Source of the DNA: Planctomycetaceae bacterium
Lineage (GTDB): Bacteria > Planctomycetota > Planctomycetia > Planctomycetales > Planctomycetaceae
Length of the DNA: 33,175 bases
NCBI GenBank assembly: GCA_021732415.1
Contig: JAKFVC010000033.1
Coordinates: forward strand, 1-33,175
Direction of reading: 5' to 3'
Under the pieces are notes generated by a model that did not search any database, was not told the origin of the DNA, and was given only the letters and a program-made list of their open reading frames with translations. The position numbers and the translations under genes were made by a program. Within the stretch, counting starts at the first letter, position 1, and the number at the start of each line of letters is the position of its first letter. This document shows, one piece after another, positions 8,119-15,353 of the stretch.

Positions 8119-8165
8119 AAAATTAAAATGGTGACAGGAAAGGTGTAGTCCTAACCTGCCACCAT
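8119..8165 (-). terminator. Intrinsic terminator of the small-peptide gene
   Basis: Read on the minus strand, 8165-8155 (ATGGTGGCAGG) pairs with 8138-8128 (CCTGTCACCAT) over 11 base pairs including one G-U, with a 16-base loop, and is followed by TTTTAATTTT. It lies about 30 bases after the stop of the 8195-8272 ORF. Confidence 0.7.
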
Positions 8166-8194
8166 CGTTGAACATTGTTTCTTCTCAATGGCGA

Positions 8195-8272
8195 TTACCT
8201 GAATGCATGGATTATCGCCAGCACGAAGTACGCGGTTCCGATTAGCGTATAAACGATGGCTAGTGAATTCAT
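8195..8272 (-). CDS. Small single-span membrane peptide, 25 residues
   Basis: The reading frame starts MNSLAIVYTLIG and ends IIHAFR; everything between is hydrophobic, so it forms one membrane helix with a basic C-terminus (His-Ala-Phe-Arg). It is preceded by a textbook ribosome site (AAAGGAGGT at 8285-8277, four bases from ATG), among the strongest in this window, and followed by its own terminator. That combination makes a chance ORF unlikely. In size and character it resembles type I toxins (Ibs, Fst, TxpA) as well as small subunits such as KdpF or CydX, but no partner operon is adjacent and I do not recognise the sequence. A promoter-terminator pair on the opposite strand would make an RNA covering the whole gene. 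Confidence 0.65.
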   Translation of the reverse strand: MNSLAIVYTLIGTAYFVLAIIHAFR

Positions 8273-8276
8273 GGTG

Positions 8277-8285
8277 ACCTCCTTT
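8277..8285 (-). promoter_or_regulatory. Perfect Shine-Dalgarno site for the small peptide
   Basis: AAAGGAGGT on the minus strand is a nine-base match to the 16S anti-SD region, four bases (CACC) before ATG 8272. It is much stronger than most sites in this window and is the main reason for calling the short gene real. Confidence 0.75.
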
Positions 8286-8342
8286 CTACGTGACTAGGGT
8301 TGATAGCACTTCCGAAACGTGGAACTGAGCTTCACTTTGATG

Positions 8343-8384
8343 GCCGGCAGCGAATGCAACTCGCTGACCGGCTTTTTGTGTTTT
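8343..8384 (+). terminator. Strong intrinsic terminator, + strand
   Basis: GCCGGCAGCGA (8343-8353) pairs with TCGCTGACCGGC (8361-8372) with one bulged A and a 7-base loop, followed by TTTTTGTGTTTT. No + strand gene ends nearby, which points to a non-coding transcript from the 8043 promoter. If the minus strand is transcribed from further right, the same sequence forms a hairpin in the small-peptide mRNA leader. Confidence 0.75.
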
Positions 8385-8722
8385 GAAGCCCCCGATTAAC
8401 GACGCATAAGTATGTATTGTTAGTGGCAATTCCGATTATCTCGATTAAGGCCAATAAGCAGGCCGGAAGCTTTCGGCGATTGTAAGACATCGCTTCGCAC
8501 ATTGTCCACAACCGAGCGGCACAATCTCACACCATTTATTGAAGTAACTTCTAGCCGGCAAGCAGGATGCGTCGATAGAGAACCAGATGCTCCGCTCGCT
8601 GGCAAACGGGACCGCGACTCAAACAGCGAGCCTACGAGCCGCAGTGTTTGTTCGACAGCGCATTCACGCAATTGATGAAGAGTTCACCGGCGGGCCAACT
8701 TGCTAGCCAACTAGCTAGTCAA

Positions 8723-8748
8723 TTAATAACTAGCTAGCTAGTTATTAA
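8723..8748. repeat. Perfect 26-bp palindrome containing CTAGCTAGCTAG
   Basis: TTAATAA, then three overlapping CTAG units, then TTATTAA; the whole is its own reverse complement. A related CTAGCTAG lies just to the left (8711-8719), and GCTAGCTAG also occurs at 8069-8077. It is a candidate protein-binding site, for example an operator or recombination site. Confidence 0.75.
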
Positions 8749-8928
8749 GACCGCTCTACTAAATTCGCTGCCAACAATAACTTCGAGAATCTGACGTATG
8801 GCACTGTCGCCAATAGTGTTAGCAGTATCCATACTGATCGGAATAGTAAGTGCTCGCGTGGAATTTCTCGACTGCTACCAAGTTGGATGGCTAATCAGTC
8901 GGCGCAGCCCCCTACAAGACGCCAAAGC

Positions 8929-8944
8929 AGCGAGCTAGCTCGCT
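8929..8944. repeat. Perfect 16-bp palindrome AGCGAGCTAGCTCGCT
   Basis: The sequence is its own reverse complement and again has CTAG at its centre. It sits about 48 bases upstream of the -35 box of the promoter for the 9119 gene, which is a reasonable place for a regulator-binding site. Confidence 0.7.
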
Positions 8945-8949
8945 CGCTT

Positions 8950-8992
8950 GAATGCCAACGCTTTGACTCCCCAGAATGCCAGCGCATTGACT
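8950..8992 (+). repeat. Two 19-bp direct repeats next to a promoter
   Basis: GAATGCCAACGCTTTGACT (8950-8968) and GAATGCCAGCGCATTGACT (8974-8992) differ at two positions and are 24 bases apart, start to start. The second ends at the first base of the -35 box. Tandem sites at a promoter suggest operator binding, possibly by the product of the 9119 gene. Confidence 0.65.
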
Positions 8993-9021
8993 TGACAAAT
9001 TACCAGCATCGTTTTTATATT
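8992..9021 (+). promoter_or_regulatory. Sigma-70-type promoter for the 9119 gene
   Basis: TTGACA at 8992-8997 and TATATT at 9016-9021 (18-base spacer; TTATAT gives 17). Transcription would start near 9028, leaving a leader of about 90 bases before ATG 9119. Confidence 0.6.
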
Positions 9022-9118
9022 TTTAATCCGACACACGATCGTTGAATTCTATGTGTTCTTAATTTCACTCCGTCTTCGGGTGGCGATCTTCGGATTTCGA
9101 GAGTTAGGGTCTAGCGCT

Positions 9119-9571
9119 ATGCCTGCCAAGCCAATCAAACCAAACGAAGATGGAAATGACGCCCTCGGCACCAAGCTTCACAAGGCTTTGGACAAAGCCT
9201 TGAAGGAAGCCAAGAAGATCCGCATGAGAGACGAGGAACTCGTCGATGGCGAACCCCGGACGAAGAAAGACATTGTCATCTCGGCCCTGAGAAATTGGCT
9301 GGAGACCCACGCAGGGAAGACTGATGATGATGGCTTTCATCCGCGCCCAATGAGGGGAGGCCGAGAGGCGCAGGGCAAGGAAGACCTGAATATTTCAATG
9401 CCAAAGGAATTGCTGGATACTGTCAAGGCGGAGGCCGGGCGGCGGAAAGACGATGAAATCAAGCCGGAGTCTGTGCGATCGCTGGTTGAGTCAGCTCTCA
9501 CGGAGTGGCTGCTGCAGAATGATTTCAAAGATTTGCTGACATGGATCGAACCGGGGAAAAAAGCCAAGTAG
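9119..9571 (+). CDS. Ribbon-helix-helix-like DNA-binding protein, possibly two RHH units
   Basis: A 150-residue, strongly charged protein. The C-terminal part has the Arc/MetJ pattern: a strand with alternating residues (EDLNISMPKELLDTVKAEA, from about residue 88) then a helix ending in VRSLVESALTEWLLQ. The N-terminal part has a similar outline (ALDKALKEAKKIRMRDEEL, then KKDIVISALRNWLETH), so it may be a tandem RHH. Such proteins are transcription repressors or antitoxins. ATG 9119 is preferred; the frame is also open to a GTG at 9053, which would add a poorly charged N-terminus. No toxin gene follows: the next gene is the convergent kinase. It may regulate itself through the repeats at 8929-8992. 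Confidence 0.6.
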   Translation: MPAKPIKPNEDGNDALGTKLHKALDKALKEAKKIRMRDEELVDGEPRTKKDIVISALRNWLETHAGKTDDDGFHPRPMRGGREAQGKEDLNISMPKELLDTVKAEAGRRKDDEIKPESVRSLVESALTEWLLQNDFKDLLTWIEPGKKAK

Positions 9572-9685
9572 TGGTTCCTCGATCGAAGGATAACAGAGCG
9601 TGAATACAAGGCCGTGGCAGTGTTTGGACGTCTCTGATCTCTTGTGCGAACCTCATCGATCGCCTCACAAAAATGGGCCTGCGCG

Positions 9686-11500
9686 TCAACCGGTCCAACC
9701 CGTCACCTGGCTGACCAGACCCTCGGCCCAGCCGGTAATTGCCGTCCACTGGCTTTTTATCACTAACAGCAATATCACTGCGCCAGCAAACGCCCCCAGG
9801 ATGATTTGTCTCTCGTGGCTGACGAGATTTGTCTTACGACGATCGGTATTTCGGTTTCTGATCGAATTCAACAAGATGCTCAACGCCGCAATTGTCCCGC
9901 CGATTCCTGCTCCAATGACAATGATACGAAAGCTCAAGTCGGCGGCAACTCGTAATGATTCCCCAGTATCAAGTGGCAAGAACAGTCGGACCGCGTTGAT
10001 CAGTCCGTAGCGTGTACCGAGCAACGCAGCCACCGCGATCAGGCCGATCCGGGCGGGGTTCTTCCGATACTCGCGTTTCAATTTACCGAGCATGCGGTCG
10101 GGAAGAGCCGACGTCGGTTCGTCTGCCAGCCAGCGTTCCAGATCGTCGGCCAGAACGCGGGCTGATTTGTATCTGTCCATCGGCTGGAGGGCCATCGCCT
10201 TCAAACAGATGGCTTCCAAGTCGGGCGCGATGCCGCGGGTGACTTCACTGGGCCTGGGAAACTGGCCCTTCTCGACACGTTTCAGGACTTCCAGAATCGG
10301 TCCTTCGAACGGTGGTCTGCCGGTCAAGATGTGATAGAGAGTCGCCCCCAAGCTGTAGATATCGGTTGCCGGCCCCAGTTCGGCCAGGCGCCCCGTCGCC
10401 TGTTCCGGACTCATGTAGGCTGGTGTCCCGAGGGCTTGACCCGGCATTGTTTGACCGGAACTGCTGAGGGACGTCTTGGGGCGCAGCGTCACTTCACCGG
10501 ATTCGAGTTCCTTCTTGCCCGCAGCCTTGGCCAGACCCCAATCGACGACCAGCGTCTCACCATACTTTCCGATCATCACATTCGCCGGCTTCAAATCCCG
10601 ATGGAGGACTCCGCGACTGTGGGCGTACTCGATCGCATTACAAATGTCGATAAACCGGCCGAGCAGTTGCCGCAACGCAATTTGCCGCAGACCGGGATCG
10701 TGCCCCACCGCATTCGCCTGGTGATGGTACTCGTCAATCGCCTGCTTGAGGCTGTCGCCCTTAATGAACCGCATGGCATAGTAAGGACGTCCGTCCGAGT
10801 CTTGCCCCAGGGCATACACTGGTACGATCCCAGGATGTTCCAGGCCACCGGTAATCTCGGCTTCCAGTACGAATCGCTCGCGGCCCACCAGATCGTCCGC
10901 GTGCTGCGGCAGGATCTCTTTGAGTGCCACCTCGCGATGGAGTTCCTGGTCGAGAGCCACAAAAACTTGCCCCAGACCTCCCTTGGCATGTGCTCGCAGA
11001 ATTCGGAACCGGCCGCGCGAGGCGTTTCCCAGCACGATTGTGGAGAACGGATCGGCGTCAATTTCCACGCTGGCGGCAACGTGCCCCAGGCTGCGTTGAA
11101 GTTCGGGGTCCGGCAGGTGATCCAACCCCGGGTTCGCGCTGGAGACCCGCCCGACCGCTGCCAGACTCTGCTCGATGTCGCCACCGTGCCGCGCCACCAA
11201 CTTGGTCACGAGCCGCTCCAGGACCGCCCGATCATCCGCGTCAATGGCCCGCTGCTGTTCGAGAAGCTCTGCCAAATTGCGACACTTGTTTTGAATCCAC
11301 GCATCGAACCCAGCGACCAACTGTTCTCGCGAGATGAAATTGTTTTTGAGGGCCACGATCCCGAACAGCAATTGCTCGCTGGTCAGGAACGGCGCCCGGC
11401 GGGGTTCTTGTGAGGTATCGCCTGCGAAATGCGGAGTCGCACCGACATCCGGCGGCCGATCCACATTCTGAGGATTCTCATCGCCAGTGTTCGCAACCAT
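9686..11500 (-). CDS. Membrane-anchored Ser/Thr protein kinase (PknB-type)
   Basis: A 604-residue protein. The N-terminal part (1-150) is helical (LTSEQLLFGIVALKNNFISREQLVAGF), a module often found ahead of planctomycete kinases. The kinase domain has the glycine loop KGGLGQVF (near 173), Lys194 in VALKEI, the catalytic HRDLKPANV (Asp302), DWG at 320-322 in place of DFG, and GTPAYMSPEQA. Three hydrophobic segments follow the kinase at about 483-508, 524-545 and 564-582, so the kinase is cytoplasmic and tethered by its C-terminus. DWG is common in planctomycete kinases. The start is ATG 11500; the frame is open to a TTG 66 bases upstream. The substrate is unknown. Confidence 0.92.
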   Translation of the reverse strand: MVANTGDENPQNVDRPPDVGATPHFAGDTSQEPRRAPFLTSEQLLFGIVALKNNFISREQLVAGFDAWIQNKCRNLAELLEQQRAIDADDRAVLERLVTKLVARHGGDIEQSLAAVGRVSSANPGLDHLPDPELQRSLGHVAASVEIDADPFSTIVLGNASRGRFRILRAHAKGGLGQVFVALDQELHREVALKEILPQHADDLVGRERFVLEAEITGGLEHPGIVPVYALGQDSDGRPYYAMRFIKGDSLKQAIDEYHHQANAVGHDPGLRQIALRQLLGRFIDICNAIEYAHSRGVLHRDLKPANVMIGKYGETLVVDWGLAKAAGKKELESGEVTLRPKTSLSSSGQTMPGQALGTPAYMSPEQATGRLAELGPATDIYSLGATLYHILTGRPPFEGPILEVLKRVEKGQFPRPSEVTRGIAPDLEAICLKAMALQPMDRYKSARVLADDLERWLADEPTSALPDRMLGKLKREYRKNPARIGLIAVAALLGTRYGLINAVRLFLPLDTGESLRVAADLSFRIIVIGAGIGGTIAALSILLNSIRNRNTDRRKTNLVSHERQIILGAFAGAVILLLVIKSQWTAITGWAEGLVSQVTGWTG

Positions 11501-11899
11501 GGCCTGCGCCTTTTGTTTCTCGTCGGGAGACCGGCGAATTTCGAGGCTTGTCGCAACATTCCTCAATTCATTCCCAGCCGAGAATGACAGAACCTCGCCA
11601 AATTGACAAGCGTTCTGCCGCGAACGCCGACCTCACCGGAACCGGCCCTCGTTGCTGTCCGAGGATGGCGTCAGGTCGCTTCGGCGATCGCTCCAGCTCG
11701 GCTTTCTTCACGCGGAGCGATGAAGGCTACCTTCTTTGGCTCACGCTCAAATCTGCGCTCGGTTCGAGGGCGCACATCACTTTGCGGGAGGTGGAATTTC
11801 TTAGGTTTCACGCTCTTGTGCGGGGAAAACGGCGGTTTTCAATGCGCTTCGGGATTTGGGGAGTTGCGATGGGCATGCGACAAACTCTGTACCGGACTT
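11501..11899. other. Intergenic region, no gene seen
   Basis: About 400 bases upstream of the divergently placed kinase and ATPase genes. A 164-codon + strand frame (11410-11904) overlaps the kinase start and has no recognisable content, so I do not call it. No hairpin or clear promoter was found. Confidence 0.4.
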
Positions 11900-12024
11900 G
11901 GTGAGCCCCGTCCCGTGAGGGCGGGGGGAGAGTAGAGAGTTCCGCTGCGCAACGGGCATTGAGCGACGTCTATCGGCAATCAGAGTCGCAACTCTACCCC
12001 CGCCCTTACGGGACGGGGCTCACC
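11900..12024 (+). repeat. 125-bp palindromic repeat, copy 1
   Basis: Outer arms GGTGAGCCCCGTCCCGTGAG... and ...GGGACGGGGCTCACC pair over about 38 bases with few mismatches, with GGCGGGGG and CCCCCGCC inside. 18596-18720 is the same element in reverse orientation and exactly the same length; the centre (GACGTCTATCG ... CAGAGTCGCAAC) is also shared. It lies between the kinase and the ATPase gene. Confidence 0.85.
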
Positions 12025-12111
12025 TGATTTCTGGTTGATCGATTTCAGGTTGTTTGAGGGCTGTTCGTTTGCCTGATTGTTGTTGCGACTACCTTTAGAA
12101 AGGGACTCACC

Positions 12112-13467
12112 ATGGACACCACGTATGAACCATCTCCCGCCGCCATCCGTGAACTCGGACCCGATGGCGCCGTATTCGAGCAGCCGCCGGAGTTGCAGAT
12201 TGTTTCGCTGGCGGACGTGCCGGCGGAACCCGTGCAGTGGTTGTGGGAGGAAATGATTCCAATCGGCAAGGTGACTGTGGTGCATGGGGATGCCTGCGTC
12301 GGGAAGACTTGTTGGGCGCTCGATCTGGCGGCTCGGGTGTCGGCGGGGATTATGTGGCCGACGTTCTTGCGGATCCCGGGGCCGGCTCCGGTCGCGGGGA
12401 AGGTGCTCATCCTGAATGGTGAGGATCATCTGTCGAATAAGATGGTGCCGCGGTTGATGAAGAGTGGGGCCAACATGCGGAATGTCGCCGCCGTTCCGGG
12501 GTTGAAGTCGAATTCCGCGGACGGGGGGCGGGCGTTTGATCTGGAGCAGGTCATTCCGAATTTGAAGAAACAGATTGAGACGCTGGGGAATGTTCGCTTA
12601 GTGATCATCGATCCTCTGGAAGTGTATTGTGCGGCGGGGCCGAAGACTCAGCGGATGCGGACGGTGATGGCGGCGCTGGGGAAACTGGCGGAGGACTGTG
12701 GCATTGCGCTGGTCGTGATCTCGGCTCGCAAGAAGTGTGAGTTGCCCGGGCAGCATATGTGGCGGATCGATTGTGAGATGTGCGATCCGGGGCAGCGCTG
12801 GTTCGTTCCGATCCGGTGCGGGTGTGCTCGGCTGCCGCTGGCGATGGCCTTTCAGATTACTGATCAGGGGTTTAATTGGGACGGGCGGAATGTCAAACTG
12901 GACCTGGATCAAGTGCGGGGGAGTTCGGCGCAGGAGCACCGGATCGCTCTGCTGAGGGCAGTGGCGGCGTTCCTCACAAATTTTCTTAGCAATGGGGCGC
13001 GGTCGGCTCGGGAAGTGTTTCGCGAAGGTCAGCGGGCGGGCTGGTCTAAGGCGCAGTTGTACCGTGCGAAAACGGCAATGCGCGTGGTGAGCTATAAGGT
13101 CGGGGAGTTCAAGGGACGGTGGATGTGGGAGCTGAGCGATTTGACGTTTGTGGGAGGGTTGCCTGATTGCTTCAAGGCGAAGCCTCCGGCTCGTCCCCCT
13201 GTGCCGCCACCGCCCGTTTCGGCTGCGCCTCCGGTTCCGCCTGCTGCGCCCGTGCTGGGAGGTCCGGAACCCCACGACCAGTTTCTCGAGCGTTTGTTGA
13301 AAATGTCTGCTGGCCAATCGCCCGTGACCGCGGCGCCCGGCCCGGACGAGTCGGAGCTGGCCTCGCCGTTTCCCACGGAGTTACTTGAGCGAATGATCCG
13401 GTGGGACCAGGAGCTGGAGCGGCGGATGGGGCAAGCAAAACCCAAAGATGTCAAAGATTGCGCGTGA
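12112..13467 (+). CDS. RepA-like AAA ATPase (AAA_25-type), unknown role
   Basis: A 451-residue protein. The Walker A is GDACVGKT (about 59-66) and the Walker B is RLVIIDPLE (about 161-169), in the RecA-fold arrangement of RepA/AAA_25 helicases that are common in plasmids, phages and integrated elements. NGEDHLSNKMVPRL and ALVVISARKK fit the same fold. A C-terminal helix-turn-helix-like part (SAREVFREGQRAGWSKAQLYRAKTAM) resembles the winged helix of such proteins, then a proline-rich linker (PPARPPVPPPPVSAAPPVPP) and a charged tail. It is alone, with no primase, integrase or phage gene beside it, so it may be a remnant or a domesticated gene. GAAAGGGA about 10 bases before the ATG supports the start. 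Confidence 0.78.
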   Translation: MDTTYEPSPAAIRELGPDGAVFEQPPELQIVSLADVPAEPVQWLWEEMIPIGKVTVVHGDACVGKTCWALDLAARVSAGIMWPTFLRIPGPAPVAGKVLILNGEDHLSNKMVPRLMKSGANMRNVAAVPGLKSNSADGGRAFDLEQVIPNLKKQIETLGNVRLVIIDPLEVYCAAGPKTQRMRTVMAALGKLAEDCGIALVVISARKKCELPGQHMWRIDCEMCDPGQRWFVPIRCGCARLPLAMAFQITDQGFNWDGRNVKLDLDQVRGSSAQEHRIALLRAVAAFLTNFLSNGARSAREVFREGQRAGWSKAQLYRAKTAMRVVSYKVGEFKGRWMWELSDLTFVGGLPDCFKAKPPARPPVPPPPVSAAPPVPPAAPVLGGPEPHDQFLERLLKMSAGQSPVTAAPGPDESELASPFPTELLERMIRWDQELERRMGQAKPKDVKDCA

Positions 13468-13544
13468 CGTTTGTGTGTGGTCCTAGGCGAGCGTGACATG
13501 AAACGGGAATTGGTCACGCGGATCAAAGATTTCAAAGATGGCGC
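13443..13544 (+). repeat. Pair of 22-bp imperfect direct repeats
   Basis: CAAAGATGTCAAAGATTGCG (from 13443, overlapping the end of the ATPase gene) and CAAAGATTTCAAAGATGGCG (from 13523) lie 80 bases apart. Their function is unknown; they may be a trace of a local duplication. Confidence 0.5.
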
Positions 13545-13674
13545 GCGAATTCGCGGGGGGCAGTGGATGGCAAAAGGAGAGTAGCCCGGGGAGCAATTGT
13601 GTGGGTATAATCGCGGTGTCTCATCACTTCGCTGCACACCGCACGTCTCGCTGCCAATCGCCGGAGGCCGACTC

Positions 13675-14895
13675 ATGCTCAAGCATCTCACGTTCTTGTC
13701 TGGAACTTCGCGCTGGGTTCGTGGCTGGATCGCGGTCTGGGTCGTACTGGCGTTGCCGGTCACAGTCTTCGCCTGCATGTGGGACTACGACACCCTGAAG
13801 CAGGAACGCAGCCGGTTCCCCTCGACGCTCGAGCTGATCACGGGCAAGTTCTGGCGGCACTCGCCCGAGTTCTATGAGTGGCGGATCAAAGATCGGCTGG
13901 AGCGCTTGAAGTCCGATCCAAAGAATCTGGATCTGCTGGATGATCTGGGGGTCGCCTACCAGAAGACGGGTAAGCACGACCGGGCGATCGAGGTGATGCT
14001 CGAAAAGGAAAAGATTAAGCCGGGCGAATATAAGACGTACTCGAACCTGGGGACGTTCTATATTCTGGCCGGGGATTTTGAGCAGGGATTGCCTTATATC
14101 GACAAGGCGCTGGCCATCAATCCGAATGCGCATTTCGGTCGCGAGAAGTATCAGAAGTGGCTGGTGGAGTATGCTCAGTCGCGGATGAAGGATGGCAAGC
14201 TGAAGTTGCCCCTGAGAGTCGTGGATGATCCCGAACTCGATTTTGACTTGACCTTCAGCGGATTTGGGGCTTATGTCAGGAAATGCGAGGGCCTTGGGGA
14301 GAACGATGTATTGAGTGACGAACAACTGCAGTCTGCCATCAGAGGAGTGCAGGGCATGATGCGGTTCGCTGACTATAACAATCCGCTGCTATTGGAAGCT
14401 CTCGGCGACCTGTTGCTGGAAGGTTGGGGACCCGACAGCTCCAAGCAACTGGCGGCGAGAAGTTACTTGCAGGCATCGTATGTCGCGCAGGACAAGGAAT
14501 CGTCTCAAGCTTACCGCAAGGCTGCGGAGGGAGCATTGTACTTACAAGTGGGCAAACACGGCAAAGAAACGACCGTACCGAAAGAAGTGCTTGTCGAACT
14601 CGAACCGGAGTTCCAAGCCGAGTTGGCTCAAGCGGATAAGTGGTACGCGGCGGCCAAGGCGAAAGAGCTGGCGCTAATCAAAGACGGCCACAAGGTTGAA
14701 TCCGAATTTGATCGGCTTTCGGCCCAGGAACCATCCGTCGCCGAGATTGACCCAGTCTGGTTTACTCGCGATATGCGCATTATGACGGTCTTTGTCATCG
14801 TGGTTACCGGGATGCTGCTAGTGTTGGGTGGGGGGATTGCCGGATTAGTGTGGTTGTGGAAGAGATCTCGTCGCACCGCAACGCCCGTTGCTTGA
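13675..14895 (+). CDS. TPR-repeat membrane protein, two membrane segments
   Basis: A 406-residue protein. An N-terminal membrane segment (about 17-34, GWIAVWVVLALPVTVFACMW) is followed by TPR repeats (about 75-150; LDLLDDLGVAYQKTGKHDRAIEVMLEKEKI, YSNLGTFYILAGDFEQGLPYIDKAL). A central helical region follows (LLLEALGDLLLEGWG, ARSYLQASYVAQDKESSQAY), then a C-terminal membrane segment (about 375-396) and a basic tail (KRSRRT). TPR domains bind partner proteins, so it probably scaffolds an envelope complex, but the partner is unknown. ATG 13675 is chosen over the upstream frame opening at 13597 because GGAGG at 13663-13667 precedes it. Confidence 0.82.
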   Translation: MLKHLTFLSGTSRWVRGWIAVWVVLALPVTVFACMWDYDTLKQERSRFPSTLELITGKFWRHSPEFYEWRIKDRLERLKSDPKNLDLLDDLGVAYQKTGKHDRAIEVMLEKEKIKPGEYKTYSNLGTFYILAGDFEQGLPYIDKALAINPNAHFGREKYQKWLVEYAQSRMKDGKLKLPLRVVDDPELDFDLTFSGFGAYVRKCEGLGENDVLSDEQLQSAIRGVQGMMRFADYNNPLLLEALGDLLLEGWGPDSSKQLAARSYLQASYVAQDKESSQAYRKAAEGALYLQVGKHGKETTVPKEVLVELEPEFQAELAQADKWYAAAKAKELALIKDGHKVESEFDRLSAQEPSVAEIDPVWFTRDMRIMTVFVIVVTGMLLVLGGGIAGLVWLWKRSRRTATPVA

Positions 14896-15057
14896 TGTTC
14901 GAGTAATCGGTCTGGCACGCCGTTCCGCTCACGAGAGCAAGCGGACCGCAGCATTTGCGAAAGCCGGTGGTTGCAGTCAGCGCAAACCAAGTAGTATCGA
15001 GTACAATCGGGCGAGTAGACTTTTGTGATTTCGTGCACGATTTGTTGATTTCTATTA

Positions 15058-15253
15058 GCCCCGGAAGGGGCGACCGAATATAGCCTGGGGCGGAAGCACC
15101 AGGTTGTGGCGTGTAAGACAATCCAAGCCCCGGAGGGGCGACCGACGATCTGTCCGGCAAGGTGTCGGTCGCCCCTCCGGGGCTTGGGTATTGTGTTGTT
15201 GTCGAGTCCTGGGGCTTCCGCCCCAGGCTATATTCGGACGTCCCTGCCGGGAC
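15058..15253. repeat. Nested long palindrome between TPR and DUF1501 genes
   Basis: The inner arms 15123-15146 and 15164-15187 are perfect 24-base complements (CCAAGCCCCGGAGGGGCGAC...). The outer arms 15058-15103 and 15208-15253 pair with a few mismatches (GCCTGGGGCGGAAGC with GCTTCCGCCCCAGGC). The GC-rich inner arms could form a very stable hairpin. It is likely another dispersed palindrome family; here it occurs once. Confidence 0.85.
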
Positions 15254-15353
15254 TACATGCATAACATTTTCGTTGCCGTTTTGTTAGGACGTTCGTTTAA
15301 CTAATCGCCACTTTGCGTTTGCATCAAGTGACGTCCACGACATTAGGAATACC

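Larger units (their letters stand above)
8078..8384 (+). ncRNA. Candidate ~300-nt antisense RNA
   Basis: This span is bounded by a consensus-like promoter (8043-8071) and a strong intrinsic terminator (8343-8384) on the + strand, yet holds no credible + strand reading frame; the longest starts give 10 or fewer codons. It is fully complementary to the 25-codon membrane peptide gene, its Shine-Dalgarno site and its terminator hairpin on the minus strand. This arrangement is like type I toxin-antitoxin loci. Existence of the RNA is inferred from the signals only. Confidence 0.42.
8385..8991. other. Gene-free stretch with clustered CTAG sequences
   Basis: No convincing gene is seen; an 83-codon minus-strand frame at 8420-8671 has no ribosome site and no recognisable sequence. 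The stretch has several CTAG tetramers, two perfect palindromes and a direct repeat, listed separately. It looks lower in GC than the flanking genes. Confidence 0.5.

Noticed and set aside
8420-8671. 83-codon minus-strand frame between the small peptide and the RHH gene
   Set aside because: No ribosome site, no recognisable sequence, and low-complexity Ser/Arg/Leu content; not enough support.
10331-11413. 360-codon + strand frame opposite the Ser/Thr kinase
   Set aside because: The kinase motifs on the minus strand are unambiguous; this frame has no family features.
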